From Cryptomeria japonica (Eukaryota > Streptophyta > Pinopsida > Cupressales > Cupressaceae): a stretch of DNA of 64,000 bases. Position 1 is the first letter of the stretch; each line of letters starts with the position of its first letter. A program made the translations under genes and the position numbers. The stretch spans positions 202,456,341 through 202,520,340 of the forward strand of contig NC_081408.1 in NCBI RefSeq assembly GCF_030272615.1, read 5' to 3'. This document shows positions 20,815 through 32,063 of the stretch, piece after piece. A model generated the notes under the pieces. That model made no database searches. It was not told the origin of the DNA and was given only the letters and a program-made list of their open reading frames with translations.

Positions 20815-22477
20815 TGTGTGGGGGAAAAAGTGACACTAAGCAAACATGCCCTAATCTCACTTTCGATCACACACTTGTGGAATACGAAAGAGCCTAGAGG
20901 TATCACACAATTGGCTACTTCTTTTTGTGGAAGAGAGAGCCACGGGCTACCTATTAGGATTTCTATTCCTTTGTTGTAATTTAAAGATAAAATGATGCAA
21001 GTTCAACTACTAGCCCTAGAGTGCAAGTATGAACTAGTAACAAGATTGCAAGATTGAGATTAAGTGATGAAAAGATGTAAACACAAGGATAAAAGGAGAA
21101 TGCAGATGTGTACCTAGGTTAAAATCTGAGTGGAAATGTTTGGGATGGGGGCGCAGGCGCCACTGTCCTGATTCTGCACCTGAAACTATTGTTTTGCAAC
21201 CCGAAAAGTTGTCAGAAAAATGCTGAAACTGCTGTCTAACAGAAGGACCAGGGCGCCCAGCACCCCTATCCCAGGGACCAGGGCACCCAGCATCCCTATC
21301 CTGGTAGGACCAGGGTGCCCCACGCCCCTGTCCTAGTCTTTTTCTCTGCAATTTGGTGTGAAGTTCAGTCTCTGTCTTCTTCCGTTGGATCTGCAACTTG
21401 CGGCGTCGTCCGAATCCCGAAACTTGCACTTATATCTGAAAAGGTATGGAGGGCAGCAAATAGGGTTTTGCCTTAGTCAAACCCTCACTTTGGTGATTTC
21501 CACCTCCACAAATAGCCAAGTTGTATTGTAAAAGTAGTGTGTGTGCAGACCTTGTGTGTGTGCAAGATCCTAAAATGCAAGTAAGCAAACTAGAGCAACC
21601 TAGAAAGTAAACCCTAATTGCTTGCAAATGATAATGTAAATGCTCCAAATCAAGATGTAAAGAGATCTAAAAGCATGAATACAAGTGATATAATGAGGCT
21701 TATGTAAAGACATGAAAACAACATGAAATCATACCCAACCCCAAGGGAGGGGTACAAGCCAATCTTCAGTCGGTGATCCCCTATTGCTCTTCAATGTCTT
21801 GAAAGCCCTAAATGGATGAATGAAATTGATGAATGCTTGATGGATGGATGTTGAATGTTGTTGAAGTCTTCAAAGATTTGCTCTTTCACTGCCTAGAAGG
21901 TCCTTTAAACCAAAAATTTGGATCCTTTCAAATGAAGAAAGAGAGCTCTTATATATGAAACCCTAGGTCTTAATTTCAACTTTAGGCCAACCTAGAGATT
22001 GAATCTCCTGCCAATTTCTTGGGGTTAAGCTTTATTTTATGATTGGATCGTGCTCCTAAAATTTTGGGAAAAATGTCCGGGACCATGTGCATGTCGGGCG
22101 CCATGGTCCCGACAACTTTTCACCAAATTTTTCAGGGTCGTCGGATATGATGATTTTAGAGTGAATCCTGAAGTTACAGCTGATTTCGAGATGTTTTGAC
22201 CCCCGAAATCAAACCCCCAAGTTCAAAATAGGACCTAATTAGGGTTTTTGATTAAATGATGTATTGGAAGAATAAAATAAAATGGGCACACTTTAATGAA
22301 AAGGGCCCAACTTTATGATATGGGAGATGATAAAATAGAACCTTAGACCTAATTAATTTAATTAATTAAGTGCTAAAGGGGAAATGCAATGCAAAATGCA
22401 AAATGCGCCAAGGCGGGTGCTAAACTAGGTGTGAAATTGTACCACCCTAACAAGTGCATACAATTTATGATGCTACA
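20815..22477 (-). repeat. LTR of the non-autonomous Ty3 element (3' LTR by orientation)
   Basis: 1,663 bp. It contains three units of a GC-rich repeat of about 30 bp (about 21244-21337) and a 10-bp inverted repeat at 22078-22087 and 22102-22111. The partner LTR is 1,635 bp and has two of the 30-bp units. The GC-rich repeat explains the 21034-21429 open frame, which is not a gene. Confidence 0.9.
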
Positions 22478-24193
22478 TTTAGCCCCCACTTTAGCGGTCA
22501 TATGAACACTACGTGCATATGCAAGCTAAAGTACAGAAAAGTAAACATTATTTGAAAAAGGATATATCCATAAGTCTGTCGAACGAAGCCCCCATCGGTA
22601 TCTGCAGTACATAGTTAGGAACCACACCCTACAAAACACACGTTAGATCACAAAATCAACTAATGCTTACTAAGGAAGGTGATGAAAATTCGAGGGTAGC
22701 TATATGCCCCCCCTGTTTTGGCTTGCTAATTTTAGTGATTTGAAATAGGGTATCATGTTTGCCACTTCGAATTGTTAAAGAATATTGATGACAAATGCTC
22801 ACAAGAAGATTTGATATGAGATCAAAAACCAATGGAGAATCATTTGGTAAGAAAGAGGACTAAATCTCAATTCCAACACAACAAAGAGTGTGAGGATTTG
22901 AGAGTTCTCTAACACAAGATGAAGGATATGAGTGGAAACAAAATGCAAAGAGAAGAAAAGAAAGGAAAAAAGCATGAATACACACATTGGTGATCCATGA
23001 AAAGAATAGTGAGAGAGAAAACATGGACTTCTCGCCCCTAGATCTTGTCTAGGTGATCCATGTAAGGGAGGAGAGTGAGAAAGTCTATCCTTATGCCGCT
23101 AGTTCCACTCAACCTCATGTATGTGTGTGTAAGTGAGGTTAGAAGCACCTCATAGGAGTCTATGCCCGAGTATGCTACAACCTGTATATGTATAGTACAA
23201 AAGCATGACATCTCGCTCTAAGAGTCTGTGCTCTGGTTCTGAGAATGACCCACTGCTCAAAGAGTGTAATGTTTTTCATAAGCAAAGTAGAACAAGGATA
23301 CCTACCTTCATCACAAAAGAAGATACCCCAAAAATGCAACAATGTCATAGATCCAAGCAAGGGAGTTTTTGCACTCTTTAAGCAAGGATAAGATAGTTGA
23401 AAAGGGATATCTTGTAGTATGTGTAAAGGAGATCCTTAGAGGAGAAGAGATCTTTGTACAAAAGATACCTATCCCCGAGAGGAATTGTGTTAGACAAATA
23501 TAACATCTTCTAGAATAAGACAAAGAAGAGAATAAGAATGCAATACTTCCTTCTTTTGTGAGGTGAAAGTGATTCTTAATAAAGGATGACGCTCTTTTTA
23601 ACCCAATTGAGAGAGTGAATTCATTATGGATGTATTTTACCAAGTGCAAAAGAGGTTGTAGTCAAGGACTTACACCTCTTGTAAGAGAGAATCCTTGAAC
23701 AAACAACAACAAATGCATACAAGGAATAACGTCAAGTAATAAAGTTTACACCATCCACAAAATAGGAAAAGGTGGATGCTTAGATAAAAATAAGAAAAGA
23801 TCATTGCCTCCCAAGGATAAGGTCAATGAGAAGGACTTACACAATCTTCCAGGGAGAGATTTAGACATAAACAAAATGTACTACATACTCACATGAGTTC
23901 ATGCAAGCAAGACATTAGTGTATGTAAAATTCTCCTCACAAGAATTGGGTAGGATAAGAAAGAGAATACACATCTTCTCCCATATCTAGGAAAAGAGAAT
24001 TCTAAAGAAAAGATGATCAATATTTCCAGACTATTACCCCATAGGAACAAGAGATAACATGAAAAAATTAGGCTATTGTGTTGCTTCAAAAATATGATTG
24101 CACTTGAAATTGTACCATCATGAATGACAATGAGCCCCTCGTAAATGAGCTACCAATGTCACATAATGATGAGCAACATAATAGCCATTAATG
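22478..24193 (-). other. 3' non-coding region of the non-autonomous Ty3 element
   Basis: It starts with the purine tract at 22478-22492 (minus strand AAAGTGGGGGCTAAA). Several minus-strand frames of 60-112 codons (for example 23311-23649) have no recognisable content. The plus strand is rich in AGAGAGGA-like purine stretches. This is where a pol gene would lie in an autonomous element; nothing of it remains visible. Confidence 0.5.
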
Positions 24194-26193
24194 TTATTTA
24201 AAGACATGATAGATTGAATGAGGTATTTGAATATGACATGCTGAATGCTCAACTATAAGTGAGATCAAAAACATGTATAAAATGATAAAAATTGAAGAAG
24301 AAAAGTTACAAGAAATCTTAGAAGAGGGATGAGTGTAATTTATTAGAGCCTTATCCCTGGAGGAAAGGACTTTCTGATGAATAGGAGATAAAGTTTCATA
24401 AGTGGATTTAGAAACTTGAGGGGATTCATAAAGAGATTTGCTCATCGCCAAGATTTCCTTATGAGGGGAATGAGAGTTGATAGAAGTAGAAGATGATTTA
24501 GTTGAAGTGAGATCATCATCACTACTAAATATAGCATTCACATTGAGAGATGGTCTTTTAGATGCTTTGGTGGGCTTAGAAAGGTTATATCCAAGTCCAA
24601 ATGAATATTCATGCATGTTATGTTCTAAGGAACTTTAATTCCTTGTTCATTTGTGCCACAACCATTTCCACTATAGCCACTCTTAGCCAAAATGTGAAAA
24701 CCATGACCATAACGATTAGCCATTTCAGAAAGAAAAGGTGGTTTTTCATAAGACAAAGAATCAAATTTTTCAGAATTAGAGGTGTGAGGAGAAGAAGTTT
24801 GAGAAGCGGCCACAAAATTATTGCTCATAGGTTCAGGTAAGACTAATTGATCTCTAGTTTCTTCCTTCTTTTTAACTTTAAGCTCTCTAGGAGGAACCCT
24901 ATACTCACCTACAAAGGTGGGATTAAAATCAAGAGATCCCCAATCGTCTTCTGCGAGAACCTTCTCAGGATCAAAAGCCTTTTCGTGTGTAAATTCAAGT
25001 TGAGAGGAATCTTCTTCAGGAACTTCAAACTAATCCAAAGAATTTTGATTATCAGAGGGTGATGATTCATCCATAGGTATCTTGTTTAACGAGCCATCAC
25101 TAGAAGAGGAAGGCTTAGAAGAACTCCCTTTGGAAGTAGATGTTTGCAAACAAGCTTGAAAATTAGTATCACCTATCAAGGTATATGTCTTATTATTATA
25201 AATAAATTTAACTTGTCTATGCAATGTAGAGGGGACAACTTGCATACTGTGAATCCAAGGTCTCCCTAATAACAAGTTGTATGTTAGATTTCTCGACATA
25301 ACATGGATAGGAGTAGGCAAAGTAACAGGTCCCACTGTGATGGGTAAGGTGATAATACCTAATGAAGACTTAGCCACATTATCAAAGCCTCGAATGGGAT
25401 GAGAGTCAGGCTCGATAAGGGATGTATCCACATTCATCTTATGCAATAGATTAATGCTACACACATTAAGGCCAGAACCATTATCTACCAGTGTTCGTCT
25501 TATAGCAGTGTCATTTATGATAACCACAATCATCAAGGGATCATATTGATGTTGAATTTCACTAGTAGGCAACTCATCTTGAGTAAACACAATTTGAGCT
25601 TTAGGATTCATCATAGAGTTAACCAAAGACACTATATTACTAGATGTATTAGGTGGAGGAACATTCAAATCTTTCAAGGCATCTTGTAACATTCCATGAT
25701 GAGCGGAAGAAGTTTGGATCAAATCCCAAAGGGATATCTTAGCAGGGGTAGCTTTAAGTTGTTCTATGAGATCATAGTCCTTACTAAGCATTTGTGAAAT
25801 ACGAGGAGCTTGAGGAAGAATAGGTTGGGAAGGAGGAAGTGAAGTTGGGATAACTGGAGGAGGATTAGGTTGCCTATTGTTTCTTGTGTTATAGGTATGG
25901 GCAACCGCATGATAAATCTCTCTAGTCAGTTGCTTAGCATACTCATAAGGGCTCTTAGTAGAATAACCTCCTTGCACAGTAATAATAGGTTTCTTAGGAA
26001 TGCAAAAAGAATCATTAGCATAACCACCTTGAACCACTAAGATAGGCTTATTTAAAGGTTGAGAATTTTGAGAAGGACAAGCACCTTGGACGGTGAAGAG
26101 AGGTTTGTTAGGTGTTTCATTCACATGTATCAAATTGATTGAGGATGGTTTAGAGGAATGAACAAAAGTGTTGGAAGAATTGTTGATAGTCTT
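24194..26193 (-). pseudogene. Retropepsin-like protease and G-patch region of the non-autonomous Ty3 element
   Basis: Minus-strand frame in phase with the upstream 26197-27411 segment, from which it is separated by one TAA (26194-26196). A retropepsin-like core is visible: MIVVIINDTAIRRTLVDNGS (active-site Asp in VDNGSGLNV near 25460), then GFDNVAKSS, and the YNLLLGRPWIHSM motif near 25240-25280. These features match the Tat-type protease found at 45150-45460. After a stop at 25030 the same frame continues to a G-patch-like domain (24625-24720: HGFHILAKSGYSGNG...EQGI), a glycine-rich nucleic-acid-binding motif also seen in the Tat element. A frameshift near 24620 leads to a Ser/Lys-rich tail (24194-24616). 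Confidence 0.75.
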
Positions 26194-26196
26194 CTC

Positions 26197-27411
26197 TTAC
26201 ACTAAAATCTCATCACGAATTAAATCAATTTTAGGAGAGAGACAAGGGGTAGGCATTGATGTTCTAGTAGGTAGAGTAATACTAGGAAGGGTTATATCAT
26301 CCTCTATCATCAGAGGATCTAAATGGGGAATAAACTCTCTAGGAGAAGGATCAAAATTACTCTCTAAAGTCTCACTTTTGAGATGGAGATCTTTGTAAGA
26401 GATGTTAACCATCTTGTTTTGAACTAGGGTTTCCTTATGAGTAGAACCAAGTTGAGGAGAGGGAGATGCTTTATTTTTAGAGGGAGAATGATTGAGATTC
26501 AAGGAAGGTGAGAAACTACCAAGGGAGTTTTCAATCTTGATTTCATCCCCTTTGGCTAGGGTTATCTCATGGGGTATAGAATAATCTATACCTTCTTCTA
26601 ATGGTTCATCCCAAATAGTGAAGTTGTTGAAAGGAATGTTTGAAGTATTGTCAATTTCGGGAGAGGAGATAACATTGCTTATTAATTCCTCATCCTTATG
26701 AGGGAGAGAATTAATAGATGTGTTAAAATCATCCTCTTTCCTCAAAATATGTTCAATATGATCTTTAGGGGAGAGAGAATTAAGGAAATTGCTTATTATT
26801 TCATCTTCTTTCTCTAAGGGATGCTTATGGGTAAGACAAACTTTAGGAGAAGGGTAAGAATTTATCATTAATTCATCATCTCTAGTCGGAATTTTGTTGG
26901 AAAAGGAAATGCCATCACTAGGGAATGTAGGGATCATGTCATCTTCTTGCACAAAAGGATCCTCATGAAGGGAGTGTTTTTTGGGAGGAACATGAACATA
27001 TTTCTCCAAAGATTCATGCTTAGGAAGGAGATCTTTGAAAGAAGTGTTCATAACCTCTTGTTGCACTAACATGCCCCCATTGGAAGGACCAACTTTAGGA
27101 GAAAATAAGTCAATGTCCATCAATGCATTTTCACTAAGAGAGGCATCATGTAGGGAAGGTGAAGTAACATTAAGAAAGGTGTTTATGACATCATTCTCTT
27201 CCTCTAGGATAGCTAAATAGGAAGGGCACATTTTAGGAGAATTGTCAATATCACTCTTAAAGTCTTCATCCTTAGAGCATGGGAGAGTCTCAAAGGGATT
27301 GGTAGCAACTCTTTTAGGCACTAAAATGTTGTTATAGATGGGGGGAGGTTCTTTAGGAGAAGGAAAAATTGAAACAAGGGAAGCTAACCCATTATCAAAT
27401 GAATGCATCAT
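26197..27411 (-). CDS. N-terminal 404-codon segment of the non-autonomous Ty3 ORF (unknown)
   Basis: Open for 404 codons from the first ATG after the primer-site region, ending at TAA 26194-26196; the frame then continues into the protease. It is rich in Ser, Pro, Asp, Glu and Asn, with repeated short motifs of the type SPK(V/I)-P-S or LSPK and EDE/EDD (for example SPKVGPS, SPKVCLT, SPKIDLI), suggesting a low-complexity, repetitive protein. No gag capsid domain or zinc knuckle is recognised. It may be a rapidly evolving gag substitute. No enzymatic role can be proposed. Confidence 0.6.
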   Translation of the reverse strand: MMHSFDNGLASLVSIFPSPKEPPPIYNNILVPKRVATNPFETLPCSKDEDFKSDIDNSPKMCPSYLAILEEENDVINTFLNVTSPSLHDASLSENALMDIDLFSPKVGPSNGGMLVQQEVMNTSFKDLLPKHESLEKYVHVPPKKHSLHEDPFVQEDDMIPTFPSDGISFSNKIPTRDDELMINSYPSPKVCLTHKHPLEKEDEIISNFLNSLSPKDHIEHILRKEDDFNTSINSLPHKDEELISNVISSPEIDNTSNIPFNNFTIWDEPLEEGIDYSIPHEITLAKGDEIKIENSLGSFSPSLNLNHSPSKNKASPSPQLGSTHKETLVQNKMVNISYKDLHLKSETLESNFDPSPREFIPHLDPLMIEDDITLPSITLPTRTSMPTPCLSPKIDLIRDEILV

Positions 27412-27720
27412 GACAACAATTTTCCTCTTTCAAATGATAACACATGCAAAATAGAAGGAAATGTTCAATGCAAGCACTTAGAATGTAGATTTAGAAAATG
27501 AAATTTATGATTCAAATGAGTTCCTAAATCAGATTTGAAATTATTGATCCCAATTAAGCTATCCACAAGTTCAACTTTGAATTGAAAAATTAGGGTTTTA
27601 GCAAAAATTTCCTCTAGATTTTTTAATCTTGCAAGAAATTAAAACTTGTAAATACAAATTTGAATTTGAAATAGCATAAACACTCAAATTTGAAAACATA
27701 AATAAGAATTAGAGAAGATT

Positions 27721-27742
27721 GGAGTTCACGTCAGGTTCACCA
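27721..27742 (-). promoter_or_regulatory. Primer-binding site candidate of the non-autonomous Ty3 element
   Basis: On the minus strand, three bases after the 5' LTR, comes TGGTGAACCTGACGTGAACT. The TGG start is what a tRNA CCA end requires. I could not assign the tRNA. Confidence 0.6.
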
Positions 27743-27745
27743 AAA

Positions 27746-29380
27746 TGTGTGGGGGAAAAAGTGACACTAAGTAAACATGCCCTAATCTCACTTTCGATCA
27801 CACACTTGTGGAATACGAAAGAGCCAAGAGGTATCACACAATTGGCTACTTCTTTTTGTGGAAGAGAGAGCCATAGGCTACCTATTAGGATTTCTATTCC
27901 TTTGTTGTAATTTAAAGATAAAATGATGCAAGTTCAACTACTAGCCCTAGAGTGCAAGTATGAACTAGTAACAAGATTGCAAGATTGAGATTAAGTGATG
28001 AAAAGCTATAAACACAAGGATAAAAGGAGAATGTAGATGTGTACCTGGGGTTAAAATCTGAGTGGAAATGTTCGGGATGGGGGCGCGGGCGCCAGTGTCC
28101 TGATTCTGCACCTGAAACTGTTGTTTTGCAACCTGAAAAGTTGTCAGAAAAATGTTGAAACTGCTGTCTGACAGAAGAACCAGGGCGCCCAGCACCCCTG
28201 TCCTGGCAGGACCAGGGCACCCCATGCCCCTGTTCTGGTCTTTTGCTCTACAATTTGGTGTGAAGTTCAGTCTCCGTCTACTTCCGTCGGATCTGCAACT
28301 TGCGGCGTTGTCCAAATCCTAAAACCTGCACTTATATCTGAAAAGGTATGGTGGGCGGCTATATAGGGTTTTGTCTTAGTCAAACCCCCACTTTGGTTAT
28401 TTCCACCTCCACGAATAGCCAAGTTGTATTGTAAAAGTAGTGTGTGTGCAGACCTTATGTGTGTGCAAGATCCTAAAATGCAAGTAAGCAAACTAGAGCA
28501 ACCTAGAAAGTAAACCCTAATTGCTTGCAAATGATAATGTAAATGCTCCAAATCAAGATGTAAAGAGATCTAAAAGCATGAATACAAGTGATATAATGAG
28601 GCTTATGCAAAGACATGAAAACAACATGAAATCATACCCAACCCCAGGGGAGGGGTACAAGCCAATCTTCAGTCGGTGATCCCCTATTGCTCTTCAATGT
28701 CTTCAAAGCCCTAAATGGATGAATGAAATTGATGAATTCTTGATGGATGGATGTTGAATGTTGTTGAAGTCTTCAAAGATCTGCTCTTTCGCTGCCTAGA
28801 AGGTCCTTGAAACCAAAAATTCGGATCCTTTCAAATGAAGAAAGAGAGCTCTTATATATGAAACCCTAGGTCTTAATTTTAACTTTAGGCCGACCTAGAG
28901 ATTGAATCTCCCACCAATTTCTTGGGGTTAAGCTTTATTTTATGATTGGATCGTGCTCCTAAAATTTTGGGAAAAATGTCCAGGACCATGTGCACGCCGG
29001 GCGCCATGGTCCTGACAACTTTTCACCAAATTTTTCAGGGTCGTCGGATATGATGGTTTTTGAGCAAATCCCAAAGTTACAGCTGATTTCGAGATGTTTT
29101 GACCCCCGAAATCAAACCCCAAAGTTCAAAATAGGACCTAATTAGGGTTTTTGATTAAATGATATATTGGAAGAATAAAATGAAAGGGGCACACTTTAAT
29201 GAAAAGGGCCCAACTTTATGATATGGGAGATGATAAAATAGAACCTTAGACCTAATTATTTTAATTAATTAAGTGATAAAGGGGAAATACAATGCAAAAT
29301 GCAAAATGCGCCAAGGCGGGTGCTAAACTAGGTGTGAAATTGTACCACCCTAGCAAGTGCGTACAATTTACGACGCTACA
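27746..29380 (-). repeat. LTR of the non-autonomous Ty3 element (5' LTR by orientation)
   Basis: 1,635 bp, TGTGTGGGGG to GACGCTACA. It is closely similar to 20815-22477 with scattered transitions. It has two units of the GC-rich repeat at about 28175-28240 and the inverted repeat at 28981-28990 and 29005-29014. Confidence 0.9.
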
Positions 29381-29385
29381 ATAAC

Positions 29386-30077
29386 TTTGAGGAATGAAAT
29401 GCAAGACATGACTATGAGATTTTGTAAAGACATTGAAGACAAAAAGAAGAATGAAGATGACTTGACTAGGAGACTCAATGATGCTGAAAATGAAAATCTA
29501 AGACTTAGTCATGAAAATGATATGTTGAAGATAGATTTGATTCACATGGAACATGATAAAACTGAACTTATGAGACAAAAGGGAATTTTGGAAAATGAGT
29601 TGGCTACTGCAAATCAACTTAAAGAAATTTCAGAAAAGTTTAGAAGAACTTGATGATATACTGAAAAATTAGAAACCTAATGGAGACACTAATGGACTTG
29701 GAATTGAAGTTGGAGAAAGTTCCAGTATTGCAAACAATCATGATCACAGTAAACCGGTAAGACAACCTAATGCTTATAAATTTAATGGGAAATGCTTTAA
29801 ATGTAACAAGTATGTTCATAAAGCAAATCAGTGTAGATCTTGAAACAATCAGAACATTAATGCACCCATCGGTCGATGTTCCAAATGCAACAAAATTGGT
29901 CACAATTCAAAAAATTGTAGAATGAATGTAAGATGTTATGTTTGTGGAAGATTTGGGCACTTATCTAATCAATACAGAACACAAACCGACATAGGACATG
30001 GAAAGTCTATTCAAAAGAACAATGTGACTTGTTATGCTTGTAACAAGATTGGACATATTGTAAAATTTTGTAGAAGT
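29386..30077 (+). pseudogene. Element A ORF1, middle segment with four CCHC knuckles
   Basis: Continues the coiled coil (NEMQDMTMRFCKDIEDKKKNEDD...) and carries the knuckle array: 29792-29834 (CFKCNKYVHKANQC, Gly changed to Val), 29877-29918 (CSKCNKIGHNSKNC), a third near 29935-29976 (CYVCGRFGHLSNQY, last Cys changed to Tyr) and 30030-30071 (CYACNKIGHIVKFC). A frameshift near 29640 and stops near 29671 and 29843 break it. The copia 1 insertion begins directly after knuckle four; GAAGT (30073-30077) is the left target duplication. Confidence 0.75.
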
Positions 30078-31131
30078 TGTAGGTCCCGGAGACAACTGAG
30101 AGGGGGGGGTGAATCAGTTGTCTAATAAATTCAAACCAAAAACTTATTAACCAACTTAATGCTTAATACCGGTAAATAAGTTAAGTATGATGGTAGACAT
30201 TGTTAACAGTAAATTGCTATACCAGTAAGAATTAATGCATGAAATATAAGCACAAAGTCATCCACAACACATGACACCAATATTTGTACGTGGAAACCAT
30301 GTAAGGGAAAAACCATAGTGGGAAAAATTACCCATAATCAGATGATACTACTATAGATAGTAAGTGTACAAGAGGGGTCTGTACATGTAGAAAGGCCAAC
30401 AGCCTAGAGCTCACTGCTCAATCACAAATGGGAGTCACACTGACTATAGTTGGATGGTTAAATCCAATAAGAATGTACTAAACAAAATTGCATCTTCATA
30501 TGCTAAATTCAGTACAGGTGTAATGCTGATATGCTTCTACAAAAACCTAACTTCACCTTCAAATGATGTCTTCGTGTATGCCTCTGCTTTATCTCACATA
30601 TATTTTCACTTGAATCTTTTTCGCATTCCACACTTGATCTTACAAATAAGATCTTACATTTATACCATACCTTAAGACCAATTTTAGTAGGTCAGCTCTA
30701 CAAGATATTACAATAAAAACATTTCACAAACAATACAATATCTAATGCAATAGCCAATTGAACATGTCAGCTTAATGCATTTAAAACAATAATAAATCAT
30801 CTTCATAGCGTGCCATGCTGATCTAGAAAAGATAAACCTACCGATGTAACCCTCGATAACTTGGACCTATTTGCTCGTAAAAGCAAATATGCAAATAAGA
30901 ATATACCAATGATTATTACTTCAAAATAAAGTGTCCACATGATGTCTTTGACATTACCAAGTGTCTTCCATGTCATTACAGGTACTGGTGAACATTATAT
31001 CCTGCTGGTTAATCATATACTGATAACTGTTGCACAGTTTACTGTTTGCCGGTGAATGTTGTTGGATCTCCAAAGTAGGTGTATTTAGTAGGTGTTGACA
31101 TCAATGACAAAACCATACCAAAATACCAACA
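30078..31131 (-). repeat. copia 1 LTR, left (3' LTR by orientation)
   Basis: 1,054 bp, TGTAGGTCCC to ATACCAACA. In reverse complement it carries the blocks shared with elements A/B/C: the C-rich tract (plus strand GAGAGGGGGGGGTGAATCAG), GGGAAAAACC, GGCCAACAGCCTAGAGCTC and ACATCAATGACAAAACC. Confidence 0.92.
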
Positions 31132-31511
31132 ATCTCCCCCTTTGGCATTGATGGCAACACAAGATGGAAAAACCATCAAAGTGCCAAAACAAAAATGCCA
31201 AGTGTAAAATCAACAATCTCCTCAAGGTGACAATCTCTCCCCCTGGAATGAGTTATTTGATGTTATCCTGTACCAATTTTTAGCATAGATATCTCTCCTC
31301 AATTGATAATGTGTTTTTCCATATATCTCTCCCCCTTTGACATCAAATGCCAAAGCTACAAAATTTAAGTCCATACAAAAATACCAACTACTCCCCCTGA
31401 GAAGTAGCTTCCTCATCAAATACCAGAATAAAAGATTTGTCCATTTAATTCTGCCCGTTGATGACAATCATCAATTGTCTAAGTCTCTACCAGTGGAGGT
31501 ATGACTCCGAG
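31132..31511 (-). promoter_or_regulatory. copia 1 3' untranslated region with purine tracts
   Basis: The primary tract is at 31132-31147 (minus strand TGCCAAAGGGGGAGAT) next to the LTR. A second one lies at about 31328-31344 (minus strand GATGTCAAAGGGGGAGAG). No coding content was found apart from the last codons of the polyprotein. Confidence 0.7.
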
Positions 31512-32063
31512 CTAATCTCTGAGATACTCAAAAGTTTCCTTAGGCAAAGGTTTTGTGAAAATATCTGCAAGTTGTTCTTTAGTATTCACATAAACCAGTT
31601 TTATCTCCTTTTCTTCAACTTTTTCCCTTAGAAAATTCAGTTTGATAGAAACATGTTTTGTTTTAGAATATAATACTGGATTCTTAGATATATCAATTGT
31701 TGCAGTCTTATCACAATATATAGTAATAGGTTCCTTGCATTTTACCTTTATGTCTTTCAACATTTGCTTAAGCCAAAGTACCTGTGTACAGTTTGTTGCT
31801 ACTGCAACATATTCTAATCCTGTTGTTGATAAAGATGTACAACTCTGTTTCTTACTTAACCAAGAAACTAATCTCTTTCCAAGAAAGAATGCTCCTCCAG
31901 TGGTGTTTTTTCTATCATCCACATCTCCTGCCCAATTTGCATCTGTGTATGCATATAGATCAAAATTTTCATCTTTAGGATACCATAATCCAAGATTTGT
32001 TGTGCCTTGTAAGTACCAGAAAATCCTTTTTACTGCTGATTCATGATTTTCCCTAGGATTACT
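31512..32063 (-). pseudogene. copia 1 RNase H
   Basis: In frame with the reverse transcriptase after one TAG at 32064-32066. It starts with AVKRIFWYLQGTTNLG, then YTDANWAGDVDDRKN near 31915-31955 with the first catalytic Asp, FFLGKRLVSWLSKKQ, TGLEYVAVATNC with the catalytic Glu, and ITIYCDKTA with another acidic residue. It ends KEQLADIFTKPLPKETFEYLRD before a TAG at 31512. RNase H removes the RNA template during reverse transcription. Key residues look intact. Confidence 0.85.

Larger units (their letters stand above)
20815..29380 (-). mobile_element. Non-autonomous Ty3/gypsy element with gag/protease/G-patch ORF only
   Basis: The LTRs (20815-22477 and 27746-29380) begin TGTGTGGGGG and end GCTACA, and ATAAC is duplicated on both sides (20810-20814 and 29381-29385). 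The coding frame and signals are on the minus strand. The primer-site candidate TGGTGAACCTGACGTG is read leftward from 27742, and the purine tract AAAGTGGGGGCTAAA abuts the other LTR at 22478-22492. The internal region is 5.3 kb and encodes a long protein with a retropepsin-like domain and a G-patch. No reverse transcriptase, RNase H or integrase motif is found on either strand. It must depend on another Ty3 element for movement. Confidence 0.88.

Noticed and set aside
21034-21429. 131-codon Gly/Pro/Arg-rich frame in the Ty3 LTR (and 27965-28315 in its partner)
   Set aside because: It is produced by the GC-rich 30-bp repeats of the LTR and differs between the two LTRs; no domain.
23311-23649. 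112-codon minus-strand frame in the Ty3 3' region as an envelope-like gene
   Set aside because: No signal peptide plus transmembrane pattern and no conserved motif; length is not unusual here.
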